Origin: Sphingomonas sp.
GTDB lineage: Bacteria > Pseudomonadota > Alphaproteobacteria > Sphingomonadales > Sphingomonadaceae
Reading direction: 5' to 3'
NCBI RefSeq assembly: GCF_017304615.1
Contig: NZ_JAFKLZ010000002.1
Coordinates: forward strand, 1 to 64,000
DNA length: 64,000 nucleotides
Shown here piece by piece: positions 9,282 through 20,716 of this stretch. The position numbers were made by a program, and so were the translations under genes. Below the pieces are notes generated by a model. The model searched no databases. It worked only from the letters and a program-made list of their open reading frames with translations, and was not told where the DNA came from. The first letter of the stretch is position 1. The number at the start of each line of letters is the position of its first letter.

Positions 9282-10577
9282 ATGAACGCTCCGTGGAAAC
9301 CCGCCGGCGTCGCGCACCGCGAACCGTTCGTCGCCTATGTCTGCGACGAGACTACCGCCGAGGCGCTGCGTCCGATCGCCAGCGAAATGGGCTGGTCGGC
9401 CGACAAGGTGAACAAGGGTGGCTTGCGCAATGCGGTCCAGTCGCTGTCGGTCTCTGCGAGCCCGCAGGTGCTGTTCGTCGATCTGTCGGAAAGCGGCGAC
9501 CCGCTCAACGACATCAACGCACTGGCCGAAGTCTGCGAGCCCGGCACCGTCGTGATCGCGGCGGGCCAAGTCAACGACGTCCGCCTGTACCGCGACCTGA
9601 CCGCCAGCGGCATCCAGGATTATCTCCTGAAGCCGCTGTCCGCGGACATGCTGCGCGAAGCCTTCGGCAGCGCTCAGGCAATCCTGAACGCGCCGAAGCT
9701 TACCGATGGCGCAGCCGACCGTCCGCATTGCGCGACGGCGATCATCGGCACGCGTGGCGGCGCCGGTGCATCGACTGTCGCTGCATCTGTGTCGTGGCTG
9801 ATGAGCGAGAAAGGCGGCCGGACGACGGCGTTGCTCGACCTCGACGTCCATTTCGGCACCGGCGCGCTGTCGCTGGACCTCGAACCGGGCCGCGGCCTGA
9901 CCGACGCGATCGAGAATCCGAGCCGCATTGACGGGCTGTTCATCGAACGCGCGATGGTCAAGGCCAGCGAAAAGCTGGCGGTCCTATCCGCGGAAGCGCC
10001 GATCAACTCGCCGATGCTGACCGACGGATCCGCTTTCTACCAGCTTCAGGAAGAGATGCGGGCGGCGTTCGAATGCACCGTCGTCGATCTGCCGCGCGCG
10101 ATGCTGGTCCAGCATCCGCACCTGATCACCGATATCCAGACCGCGGTCATCGTGACCGAGCTGACGCTGGCGGCGGCGCGCGACACGATCCGCATCCTGT
10201 CGTGGCTCAAGTCTAACGCGCCGCAGACGCAAGTGCTGGTCGTCGCCAATCGCGTACCGCAGGGCACGCTGGAGATCAGCCGCAAGGATTTCGAAGGCTC
10301 GATCGAGCGCAAGGTCGATTTCGTGGTTCCCTACGACCAGAAGCTGGCGGCGCAGGCGGCCAAGCTGGGCAAGCCGATGGCCGAAGCCGGCAAGGGCTCC
10401 AAGACCGTCGCGCCGCTCACCGACCTGGCGACGCGCCTGATGGCGATCGGCGACAACGTCGAAGCTCCGGTCAAGGCGTCGGGCAAGAAGGATGGCGGCA
10501 AGGCGCAGTCGATTATGGGCAAGTTCGCCGACCTCAAGTCGTTGATGCCCAGCAAGAAGGCGGCGAAGTCGAATTGA
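9282..10577 (+). CDS. cpaE: Tad pilus localisation ATPase CpaE (MinD/ParA-like)
   Basis: The protein has an N-terminal response-receiver-like domain (about residues 15-130, with the DYLLKPL motif) and a MinD/ParA-type P-loop domain starting with a deviant Walker A, GTRGGAGAST. CpaE positions the Tad machinery at the cell pole in Caulobacter. The C-terminal tail is Lys-rich. A GGTGGAGGGA ribosome site precedes the ATG. In most Tad loci the motor ATPase gene cpaF follows here; in this window only 50 bases separate cpaE from tadB. Confidence 0.92.
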   Translation: MNAPWKPAGVAHREPFVAYVCDETTAEALRPIASEMGWSADKVNKGGLRNAVQSLSVSASPQVLFVDLSESGDPLNDINALAEVCEPGTVVIAAGQVNDVRLYRDLTASGIQDYLLKPLSADMLREAFGSAQAILNAPKLTDGAADRPHCATAIIGTRGGAGASTVAASVSWLMSEKGGRTTALLDLDVHFGTGALSLDLEPGRGLTDAIENPSRIDGLFIERAMVKASEKLAVLSAEAPINSPMLTDGSAFYQLQEEMRAAFECTVVDLPRAMLVQHPHLITDIQTAVIVTELTLAAARDTIRILSWLKSNAPQTQVLVVANRVPQGTLEISRKDFEGSIERKVDFVVPYDQKLAAQAAKLGKPMAEAGKGSKTVAPLTDLATRLMAIGDNVEAPVKASGKKDGGKAQSIMGKFADLKSLMPSKKAAKSN

Positions 10578-10627
10578 TCGCGGCCGCCCGGGTTCGGGTG
10601 GCTGCTAGTAATGTGGAGCGCTGAGCG

Positions 10628-11605
10628 ATGCCGTTGGTGCCGCTGATTTCGGTCGTAGCAGGAGCGGGCATCATGCTGCTCATGCTGGTCTTCGCCTTCG
10701 CGGGTCCCAACGCGGAGAAGGCGCAGACGCGCCGTCTGACGTCGCTCAAGGAACGTCACAGTGGCGCGGCCAGCGAAGCCGCGATGGCCGCGCAGATGCG
10801 CCGCATCACCGGCAAGCGCGATAGCAACATGGACAATGCGATGGCGCGGCTGCTGCCGCGTCCGGCGCTGCTCAAAAAACGGCTCGCGATGACCGGCAAA
10901 ACCTGGACGGTCGGCCAGTACGGCATGGCGACGGTCGCGCTGATGGTGCTAGTCGGCGGCCTGCTGGCGATCCGCGGCGCGCCCTTGATCGTGGCGTTAC
11001 TCATTGCCGTTGTGGTCGGAGCGGGCCTGCCGCACTTCATTGTCGGCTTCTACATCAAGAAGCGCGTCGCCAAGTTTAACGCCAAATTTCCTGACGCGAT
11101 AGAATTGCTCGTACGCGGCCTGCGCTCTGGTCTGCCGATCTCGGAGACGATGGGCGTGGTCGGCGCGGAAGTGCCCGGTCCGGTCGGCGAGGAGTTTCGT
11201 GCCGTCAGCGACAAGATGAAGATCGGTCGGACGATGGACGCCGCGCTGCAGGATACGGCCGACCGGCTCGGCACGCCCGAATTCCAATTCTTCGTCATCT
11301 CGATCGCAATACAGCGCGAGACCGGCGGCAACCTGGCTGAAACGCTGGCGAACCTCGCCACCGTGCTGCGCCAGCGCAGCCAGATGAAGCTGAAGATCAA
11401 GGCGATGTCGTCCGAATCGAAGGCGTCGGCCTATATCGTCGGCTCGCTGCCGTTCATCGTGTTCGGCCTGATCATGTGGATCAGCCCGCAATATATGGGC
11501 AATTTCTTCGTCGATCAGCGGCTGATCATCGCCGGCGTCGGCGGACTGATCTGGATGGGTCTTGGCGCCTTCATCATGGCCAAGATGGTCAATTTCGAGA
11601 TTTGA
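10628..11605 (+). CDS. tadB: Tad pilus inner-membrane protein TadB (T2SSF)
   Basis: A polytopic membrane protein with the GspF-type T2SSF domain, about residues 155-285, including LLVRGLRSGLPISE and a segment ending ETGGNLAETLANL. It forms the inner-membrane platform with TadC and normally engages the CpaF motor. There are transmembrane helices at the N terminus, mid-protein and C terminus. Its stop overlaps the tadC start (TGATG). The gap before it contains a weak GC hairpin but no ATPase gene. Confidence 0.93.
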   Translation: MPLVPLISVVAGAGIMLLMLVFAFAGPNAEKAQTRRLTSLKERHSGAASEAAMAAQMRRITGKRDSNMDNAMARLLPRPALLKKRLAMTGKTWTVGQYGMATVALMVLVGGLLAIRGAPLIVALLIAVVVGAGLPHFIVGFYIKKRVAKFNAKFPDAIELLVRGLRSGLPISETMGVVGAEVPGPVGEEFRAVSDKMKIGRTMDAALQDTADRLGTPEFQFFVISIAIQRETGGNLAETLANLATVLRQRSQMKLKIKAMSSESKASAYIVGSLPFIVFGLIMWISPQYMGNFFVDQRLIIAGVGGLIWMGLGAFIMAKMVNFEI

Positions 11606-12603
11606 TGATGGAACCGCACAACCCCACCTTGCTTGGCATCGACGTCGTCTGGGTCGGCACCATGCTGGCCGCCGTCGCCGCGTTCGCAGTGCTGCTCGCG
11701 ATCTACGCGGTTATGACGTCGCGCGATCCGATGGCGAAGCGCGTCAAGGCGCTCAACGATCGCCGCGAACAGTTAAAGGCCGGCATCACGGCATCGACCA
11801 GCAAGCGCCGCGCGAAGCTGGTCCGCCAGAACGACACGACCGACCGGATCCGCTCATTCCTGTCGAGCCTCAAGGTCCTGCAGGACAGCCAGCTCAAGGT
11901 TGCCCAGACCAAGTTGCTCCAGGCGGGTATCCGCAAGAAGGAATATGCCGTCGCGGTCATCTTCGGCCGTCTCGTCCTGCCGATCGTGCTGGGCGGGCCG
12001 ATGCTGTATCTCGTCTACGGCACCGACATGTTCGCGGGCTGGTCGCCGCTGAAGGCCTACGGCCTCGTCGCTGGCACCTTCATCCTGGCCTATAAGGGCC
12101 CGGACATCTACCTGAAGAACAAGATCACCAAGCGCAGCCACGCGATCCGCAAGGGTCTGCCGGACGCGCTGGACCTGCTGGTGATCTGCGCCGAAGCCGG
12201 CCTGACCGTCGACGTCGCGTTCCACCGCGTATCGAAGGAACTGGGCAAGGCCTATCCCGAACTGGGCGACGAATTCGCGCTGACCGCGATCGAACTGGGC
12301 TTCCTGTCGGATCGCCGCCAGGCGTTCGAGAATCTGGCGACGCGCGTGGATCTGGACGCGGTCAAAGGCGTCGTCACGACGATGATCCAGACCGAGAAAT
12401 ACGGTACGCCGCTCGCCTCGGCGCTGCGCGTGCTGTCGGCCGAATTCCGCAACGAGCGCATGATGCGCGCCGAGGAAAAGGCCGCGCGCTTGCCCGCGAT
12501 CATGACGATCCCGCTGATCCTTTTTATCCTGCCGGTGCTATTCATCGTCATTCTTGGTCCGGCGTCGTGCAGCATCTCGGACGCTTTCAAGTCGCCGATG
12601 TAA
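11605..12603 (+). CDS. tadC: Tad pilus inner-membrane protein TadC (T2SSF)
   Basis: Second platform protein of the Tad machine, 332 residues. The T2SSF domain is visible as ALDLLVICAEAGLTVDVAF through the QTEKYGTPLASALRVLS segment, followed by a C-terminal membrane helix. Two adjacent ATG codons exist; the first overlaps the tadB stop by one base and is used here. It is the last recognisable pilus gene; no tadD/E/F follows. Confidence 0.93.
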   Translation: MMEPHNPTLLGIDVVWVGTMLAAVAAFAVLLAIYAVMTSRDPMAKRVKALNDRREQLKAGITASTSKRRAKLVRQNDTTDRIRSFLSSLKVLQDSQLKVAQTKLLQAGIRKKEYAVAVIFGRLVLPIVLGGPMLYLVYGTDMFAGWSPLKAYGLVAGTFILAYKGPDIYLKNKITKRSHAIRKGLPDALDLLVICAEAGLTVDVAFHRVSKELGKAYPELGDEFALTAIELGFLSDRRQAFENLATRVDLDAVKGVVTTMIQTEKYGTPLASALRVLSAEFRNERMMRAEEKAARLPAIMTIPLILFILPVLFIVILGPASCSISDAFKSPM

Positions 12604-12673
12604 TTCGGCCAGGGAACGCAAGCGAAGGGCGCGTCGTTTCTCCGGCATAACGAACCGGAAAAAGGCGCGCCCG

Positions 12674-12931
12674 ATGCTGTTCACCGACGTCACTCAATAT
12701 GCCGTTCTCGGCCTCGTCCTGCTCCTGGGACTGGTGCTCGGTCTGTTGATCGCGCCGAAGGGAGCGAAATGGCGCCGCCTCTATGAATCGGAACGTGACG
12801 CGCACGCCACCTATCGCACCGAGACCGACGCCAAATGGCGTGAGCGAGAGGCGCTGACCACCAACCGCGACGCCTATGTCCGCGACCTGGAAAACGAGAA
12901 TGCGCGGTTGAAGGCAGAGCGCCCGGCCTGA
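12674..12931 (+). CDS. small single-pass membrane protein, unknown
   Basis: An 85-residue protein: a strongly hydrophobic helix at about residues 9-27, then a charged, coiled-coil-like cytosolic tail rich in Arg, Glu and Asn (WREREALTTN, LENENARLKAE). I do not recognise a family. It lies 70 bases after tadC on the same strand and could be part of that transcript, but similar helix-plus-coil proteins occur outside pilus loci. Its end is 7 bases from a convergent gene. Confidence 0.65.
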   Translation: MLFTDVTQYAVLGLVLLLGLVLGLLIAPKGAKWRRLYESERDAHATYRTETDAKWREREALTTNRDAYVRDLENENARLKAERPA

Positions 12932-12938
12932 CCCCGAC

Positions 12939-13460
12939 TCAGCTCAGCGGCTTGCAGCTTGATTTCTTCCGCACGGCGTCGATCGCGGGGAATTGAGCGC
13001 GATCCTGGACCAGGATGCGGATCAACGCGATGCCGGTCGCGTCCTTTACCCGTACCGCCTGCATCCCGTCGGGCACCGGCTGGCCCGCCAGCGCGATCGC
13101 CACGCGGATCGGCTGGCCGTTCGCGTCGATATTGTTCCGCACGAACGCCACATCCGTGCGCCCGTCGAACACCGATAGCGACCAATACGGCGCGGGGACC
13201 GGCTGCACATCGACCAGGACCGGGCCGTTCGACACGTCGAAGGGACACGACGAATAAGCGAGGTCGGGGCTGGGCCGCACGATCGCCCGCGCCTTGTCGG
13301 TCGCCATCGGCGTGGCGAAGAGAGTGTTATAGCCGCTCGCCTTGCTGATCCGCTGCGTCGCGAATCCCATCAGCACGCGGGGAAATTCGACCATCATGAC
13401 GGTATAGCCGACGATGCTCAGGATCAGCCCGAGCAGCAAAGGTAAGGTCCAGCGGCGCAT
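12939..13460 (-). CDS. DUF1254 domain protein, membrane-anchored
   Basis: A 173-residue protein with an N-terminal signal/anchor helix, then a DUF1254-like domain: AIVRPSPDLAYSSCPFDVSNGPVLVDVQPV and PYWSLSVFDGRTDV. Function is not established for this family. The start overlaps by one base the stop of the DUF1214 gene, which comes first in transcription. DUF1254 and DUF1214 are fused in many bacterial proteins, so the two products may act as partners. Confidence 0.82.
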   Translation of the reverse strand: MRRWTLPLLLGLILSIVGYTVMMVEFPRVLMGFATQRISKASGYNTLFATPMATDKARAIVRPSPDLAYSSCPFDVSNGPVLVDVQPVPAPYWSLSVFDGRTDVAFVRNNIDANGQPIRVAIALAGQPVPDGMQAVRVKDATGIALIRILVQDRAQFPAIDAVRKKSSCKPLS

Positions 13461-14026
13461 CAGCAGCCCTCCTTGACGATCGAGGGCAATTGGTCGCGAG
13501 TCAGGTTCCCGACCCCGCCATCGTCGGGCAGATAGGTGCGAAGCGTCAATTCGAACCGGTCGATCCGCCCGGTCGGCAGCCACAGCCCGGCCTGTTCGGA
13601 CGGCGCAACGACCACCGACCAGTTCGCCGGATTGGGAACATGCGCGCTGGCGATTGAGAAGACATTGGCCTGGTTGGAGACGAGATAGCCGGGATGGTCG
13701 TAGAGCGTCAGGCTCCACCATTTGCTCGGCAACGCCTTCCCCGTCACGCGATAGCGGCACTTGCCGTCGAGTGGTTCGCCCGCGCTATCGACGGCAGCGT
13801 TATAATAGCGGGCCTCGTGCGCAGGCAGCGCGAGGATGCCGCGCAACGACACGACCGCGCGGGTGAAGGCGCTCGCACCTGCGGTCCCGAAATCCTTGCC
13901 CGTCGTCCACGGCCCGATCGCGGTGCTCGCGCCGAGCGCGCCGGTCCGCACCCGCTGCACTGCCGCCCCCGCACCGAGCGCCAGCCCGGCCACCGCGCAG
14001 ATCAGGTATCTCGCCCAGGGTTTCAT
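13460..14026 (-). CDS. DUF1214 domain protein, exported
   Basis: A 188-residue protein with a signal peptide/anchor (YLICAVAGLALGAGAAV) and a DUF1214 domain: ARYYNAAVDSAGEPLDGK, KWWSLTLYDHPGYLVSNQ and LWLPTGRIDRFELTLRTYLP. It is co-transcribed with the downstream DUF1254 gene through a 1-base overlap. Together they look like a split version of the two-domain DUF1254-DUF1214 proteins. The biochemical role is unknown. Confidence 0.85.
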   Translation of the reverse strand: MKPWARYLICAVAGLALGAGAAVQRVRTGALGASTAIGPWTTGKDFGTAGASAFTRAVVSLRGILALPAHEARYYNAAVDSAGEPLDGKCRYRVTGKALPSKWWSLTLYDHPGYLVSNQANVFSIASAHVPNPANWSVVVAPSEQAGLWLPTGRIDRFELTLRTYLPDDGGVGNLTRDQLPSIVKEGC

Positions 14027-14037
14027 ACTCCCCCTCC

Positions 14038-14832
14038 TCAGTTCGGGCAGCGGTGGTAGCGCTTGCCTTCCATCGTCATCGCGTCGTCGCCGGTGCGTTC
14101 GACGCTGAGCTTTTGTTCGAACGGCTTGTCGTCGTCCGAATAGGTGCCGGTCACGGTCACGGTCTTACCCTTGAGGCTCCAGCGGCCGATCCCGCGCTTG
14201 CCGTAGAAGCCGCCGCCACCACCGAACTTGACCGCGCGCCGCGCGGCGCAATCGCCATCCGCCGCACCCCAACGGCCGCTGAGCCATACGTTGTTAACCC
14301 CGGCAGGGGTCGGGACGGGCTTGGCCGTCGGGCTGGCCGTGGGTTTCGGACTCGGCGTCGCGCTCGGCGATGGAGTCGGCGACGGTTTGGCCGTGGGGGA
14401 CGCCTTCGGAGTCGGTGTGGCGCTCGGGCTGGCCGTCGGGGTCGGCGCGACCATGTTCGTGTCGGTCTCGCCCAGATCGGTCACGACCACCGGTTCGCTT
14501 GGCGTCGGCTCGGGTGGCGGGATGGTGCCGCGACCCGGATCGTTGACGTCCCCCATGAACATCCAGCTACCGCTGACCTGGACGAAGCGGCCGGTGCGCT
14601 GCTGCGATTTGTCGCACTTCTTGGTAAAGGCCGAGCAGACCGTCGTCTTGAAATCGCAGATATAGCCTGGAAGCGACGGCGCCGCCTTGCACGCGATGCG
14701 TTCGGTCGACTGCACCTTCTCGCCGCGGCGGGCGAGTGCGTCGGACATCTCTTCCTGCGACGGCCCGTCCTGGCCCAGCCCGCTACACGCGCCGAGCGAC
14801 AGGATGCCAACGATCGCGAGCCACCGCCTCAT
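14038..14832 (-). CDS. lipoprotein with Pro/Thr/Ser-rich linker
   Basis: A 264-residue protein. The N terminus has lipobox LGAC after MRRWLAIVGILS. Residues about 20-115 form a Cys-containing domain (four Cys, in KAAPSLPGYICDF and KTTVCSAFTKKCDK). About residues 130-190 are a low-complexity linker of TP/SP/KP/TA units. The C-terminal domain of about 70 residues contains WLSGRWGAADGDCAARRAVKFGGGGG and ends with YHRCPN. The linker suggests two domains held apart in the envelope. No family is recognised. The start at 14832 was chosen because it begins the signal sequence. Confidence 0.75.
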   Translation of the reverse strand: MRRWLAIVGILSLGACSGLGQDGPSQEEMSDALARRGEKVQSTERIACKAAPSLPGYICDFKTTVCSAFTKKCDKSQQRTGRFVQVSGSWMFMGDVNDPGRGTIPPPEPTPSEPVVVTDLGETDTNMVAPTPTASPSATPTPKASPTAKPSPTPSPSATPSPKPTASPTAKPVPTPAGVNNVWLSGRWGAADGDCAARRAVKFGGGGGFYGKRGIGRWSLKGKTVTVTGTYSDDDKPFEQKLSVERTGDDAMTMEGKRYHRCPN

Positions 14833-14864
14833 GGCGTCAGGAGTGTCGCGGCGACGCGACTCCG

Positions 14865-17516
<2,652 letters not shown>

Positions 17517-17561
17517 GCCGTTCCTCTAAGTATCTGATTTCGCTGGGGAGGCGATGGTAAG

Positions 17562-17580
17562 TTTACACTGGATTTACACT
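17562..17580 (-). promoter_or_regulatory. 11-base-spaced direct repeat upstream of ppdK
   Basis: On the minus strand the 8-mer AGTGTAAA occurs twice, at 17580-17573 and 17569-17562, one helical turn apart, about 45-65 bases before the ppdK start. This is AT-rich compared with its surroundings. It could be an operator or activator site for ppdK. No known consensus is claimed. Confidence 0.35.
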
Positions 17581-17586
17581 AGCGCG

Positions 17587-19710
17587 TCAGCCCTCGATCT
17601 TCGAAAAGTCGGCCACGTTATGGACCGCGTCGCGTACCCGCGCGAGCAAAGCCAGCCGCGCCGCGCGTTTCGCGGGGTCACTGTCGTTCACCGTCACATT
17701 GTCAAAGAACGCGTCGATCGGCGCACGGAGCGTCGCGAGCGCCGCCATCGCCGCCTCGAAATCCTCGGCTGCGACCGCGTTGGCGGCGGCAGGCTCGGCA
17801 GCGTCGAGCGCGGCGATCAGGTCAGCCTCTGCATTTTCGGGCGTGTAGGAAAGTGGTTTCGCCTCGGCGTCCGTAACGCCTTCCTTCTTCAGGATATTCG
17901 CCGCACGCTTGTAGCCGGCGAGCAGGTTCGCACCGTCCTCGGTAGTGATGAAGGACTGTAAGGCGCGCGATCTATTGCACAACGACACCAAGTCGTCACC
18001 GCTAGTTTGGAAAGCGGCGTCAATCACATCATGCCGCAATCCGTTATCACGCTGCTGCACTTTGAAACGATCGATTATGAACCAATGAAGGCCTGCGTCG
18101 CCCGTCGCAATCTGGTTGAGTAGGAGGGCATCGAGACGACGAGCGCGCTCATAGCGATCGCCATGTCGGCTTTCTTCGGGCCACCCCATCCCGATAATGT
18201 CGGTCATCGTTTCCAAAGTATCATCGATACTAAAACGAAGATCATTTTCTAGAATGAGCCGGATAACACTCAACGCTGCGCGTCGCAGTGCGAACGGGTC
18301 CTTGGAGCCAGTCGGCTTCTCGTCGATGGCGAAGAAGCACATCAACGTATCCAGCTTATCCGCCAGCGACACCGCCACCGTCACCGGCGCGGTGGGGACG
18401 TCGTCGCCCTGCCCGACCGGCTTGTACTGATCGCGGATTGCGTCGGCGACCGCTTCGTCCTCGCCCTGCGCGGCGGCGTAATAGCCGCCCATCAGGCCCT
18501 GCAGCTCGGGGAACTCGCCGACCATGCCGGTAACGAGGTCGGCCTTGGCCAATTCTGCTGTCCTGCGCGCCAGCTTGGGGTCGCAGTTCGGCACGATGCG
18601 TTCGGTCGCCAGCCATTCGGCGAGCTTCGCGACGCGCTCGACCTTGTCGGCGACGGTGCCCAGTTTCTCGTGGAAGACGATCTTCTCGAGCTTCTTCGCC
18701 TGCTCCGCGAGCGGCACCTTCAGGTCGGTCTCGTAGAAGAAGCGCGCGTCGCTCAGCCGGGCGGCGAGTACCTTGCGGTTGCCCTCGACGATCGCGGCGC
18801 CGCCGTCGGTCGCGGCGATATTGGCGGTGCAGACGAAGGCGTTGGCGAGCTTGCCCGCCCCGTCGCGACACACGAAATATTTCTGGTTCACGCGCGCGGT
18901 GAGCTGGATCACCTCCGGCGGGACCTGGAGGAAATCCGCGTCGAAGCGGCCGAGCAGCGGCACCGGCCATTCGGTCAGCCCGGCATTCTCCGCGACCAGC
19001 CCTTCGTCCGCGATCAGCTCTAAGCCCGCTTCCGCCGCCAGCGCCGTTGCACGCTCGCGGATGATCGCGCGGCGCTCGTCCTGATCGACGATGACGTGGC
19101 AGGCGTGGAGCTTCTCGGCATAGTCCGCCGCCGAGCCGATCGTGATGACGCCGGGATGGTGGAAGCGGTGGCCGACGGTGGCCGCGCCGGACTGAACGCC
19201 CGCGATCTCGCACGGCACGACGTCCTCGCCGAGCAGCGCGACGATGCCGTGCAGCGGGCGGACCCAGCGCAGGCTTTCGGTCGACAACGACGCTTCGCCC
19301 CAGCGCATCGACTTGGGCCAGGGAAAGGCGCGAACGATCGCCGGGATCGCCTCGGCCAGCACGTCGGAGGTGTGGCGGCCGGGCTTGTCGATGACGGCGA
19401 ACAGCACGCCGTCACGTTCGATCAGGTCGCTTTCGGCGAGGCCGGTCTTGCGCAGGAAGCCTTCGAGCGCCTGCGGCGGGGCGCCGACGCGCGGGCCCTT
19501 CACTTCCTCCGACACCGCCGCAGTCTCGGCGGGCAAGTCGCGCGCGATCAGCGCGAGCCGGCGCGGCGTCGCGAAGGTCACGATCGCATCGGTCTTGAGG
19601 CCCGCCTTCTCCAGCTCGGCCGCGAACAGCCGCGCGAGGTCGTCGCGCGCCTTGTCCTGCATCCGCGCCGGGATTTCCTCGGAGCGCAGTTCGAGCAGGA
19701 AGTCGGTCAC
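17587..19710 (-). CDS. glyS: glycine--tRNA ligase beta subunit
   Basis: Beta chain of the heterotetrameric bacterial glycyl-tRNA synthetase, 707 residues. The family N terminus [16 protein letters not shown] is clear, and the C-terminal anticodon-binding portion is present. The start is GTG at 19710, overlapping the glyQ stop as GTGA, so the two subunits are translationally coupled. The coding stretch around 17950-18345 is clearly poorer in GC than the rest (my count for 18001-18300 is 158 G+C of 300, against about 70 percent in flanking lines) while the frame stays open. Confidence 0.96.
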   Translation of the reverse strand: MTDFLLELRSEEIPARMQDKARDDLARLFAAELEKAGLKTDAIVTFATPRRLALIARDLPAETAAVSEEVKGPRVGAPPQALEGFLRKTGLAESDLIERDGVLFAVIDKPGRHTSDVLAEAIPAIVRAFPWPKSMRWGEASLSTESLRWVRPLHGIVALLGEDVVPCEIAGVQSGAATVGHRFHHPGVITIGSAADYAEKLHACHVIVDQDERRAIIRERATALAAEAGLELIADEGLVAENAGLTEWPVPLLGRFDADFLQVPPEVIQLTARVNQKYFVCRDGAGKLANAFVCTANIAATDGGAAIVEGNRKVLAARLSDARFFYETDLKVPLAEQAKKLEKIVFHEKLGTVADKVERVAKLAEWLATERIVPNCDPKLARRTAELAKADLVTGMVGEFPELQGLMGGYYAAAQGEDEAVADAIRDQYKPVGQGDDVPTAPVTVAVSLADKLDTLMCFFAIDEKPTGSKDPFALRRAALSVIRLILENDLRFSIDDTLETMTDIIGMGWPEESRHGDRYERARRLDALLLNQIATGDAGLHWFIIDRFKVQQRDNGLRHDVIDAAFQTSGDDLVSLCNRSRALQSFITTEDGANLLAGYKRAANILKKEGVTDAEAKPLSYTPENAEADLIAALDAAEPAAANAVAAEDFEAAMAALATLRAPIDAFFDNVTVNDSDPAKRAARLALLARVRDAVHNVADFSKIEG

Positions 19711-20588
19711 GCCGCCCACCCGTTCTTGTCCATCCACGCCGCGCACGCGCCCTTCGCGAGATCGCGGACGCGGCCGATGTACGCCTGGCGCTCGGCGACC
19801 GAAATCACGCCTCGGGCGTTCAAGAGGTTGAAGATGTGACTTGCCTCGATCGCTTGTTCATAAGCGGGGATCGGGAGCTGATGGTTGAGGCAATTCTCGC
19901 ACTCGGCCGCCGCCTTCTTGAACAGGTCGAACAGCGTGTCGGTGTCGGCGACCTCGAAGTTCCACTTGGACATTTCCTTCTCGTTTTCGAGAAAGACGTC
20001 GCCATAGGTGAAGGCTGGCGTGTTCCCTTGCGCGTCGTTGAACGCGAGGTCGTAGATGCTGTCCTTGTTCTGCAGATACAGCGCGAGGCGTTCGAGGCCG
20101 TAGGTCAGTTCACCCGACACCGGCTTGCAGTCGAACCCGCCCATCTGCTGGAAATAGGTGAACTGCGTCACCTCCATCCCGTCGCACCACACTTCCCAGC
20201 CAAGCCCCCAGGCGCCGAGCGTCGGGGATTCCCAATCGTCCTCGACGAAGCGGATGTCGTGCTTGGCGGTATCGATTCCGATCGCCGCGAGGCTGCCGAG
20301 ATAAAGCTCCTGCAGGTCGGGCGGGCTGGGCTTCAGGATTACCTGATACTGATAGTAATGCTGCAACCGGTTGGGGTTCTCGCCATAACGGCCGTCGGTC
20401 GGGCGGCGGCACGGCTGCACGAACGCGGCGTTCCACGGGTCGGGCCCAAGCGCACGGAGCGTCGTCGCGGTGTGGAACGTCCCCGCCCCCATCCGCATGT
20501 CATAGGGTTGCAGGATCAGACAGCCGCGCTCGCTCCAATATTGATGGAGCGTCAGGATCATGCGCTGGAAGGAAAGCGGCTGGGTCAT
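19707..20588 (-). CDS. glyQ: glycine--tRNA ligase alpha subunit
   Basis: Catalytic alpha chain of the heterotetrameric glycyl-tRNA synthetase, 293 residues. Family blocks are visible: [40 protein letters not shown] and [18 protein letters not shown]. The ATG at 20588 gives the typical MTQPLSFQ start; the longer open frame upstream is not family-like. It is first in the glyQ-glyS pair and divergent from the TraB/GumN genes. Confidence 0.97.
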   Translation of the reverse strand: MTQPLSFQRMILTLHQYWSERGCLILQPYDMRMGAGTFHTATTLRALGPDPWNAAFVQPCRRPTDGRYGENPNRLQHYYQYQVILKPSPPDLQELYLGSLAAIGIDTAKHDIRFVEDDWESPTLGAWGLGWEVWCDGMEVTQFTYFQQMGGFDCKPVSGELTYGLERLALYLQNKDSIYDLAFNDAQGNTPAFTYGDVFLENEKEMSKWNFEVADTDTLFDLFKKAAAECENCLNHQLPIPAYEQAIEASHIFNLLNARGVISVAERQAYIGRVRDLAKGACAAWMDKNGWAA

Positions 20589-20716
20589 GGTGCGGTGCGG
20601 GAAGCCTCTGGCGCAGGGGGGGCGTAGGGTCAATGCCGCTTCAGGTCTTGGTCATCGTTCCCGTACTACCTATTGTGGGACACGCGCGGCGTTCGCGCAC
20701 TCGTTCAAGGACCGCC

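Noticed and set aside
10577-10628. A remnant of cpaF between cpaE and tadB
   Set aside because: The gap is only 50 bases and has no codons resembling an ATPase motif; only a weak 8-base hairpin is present.
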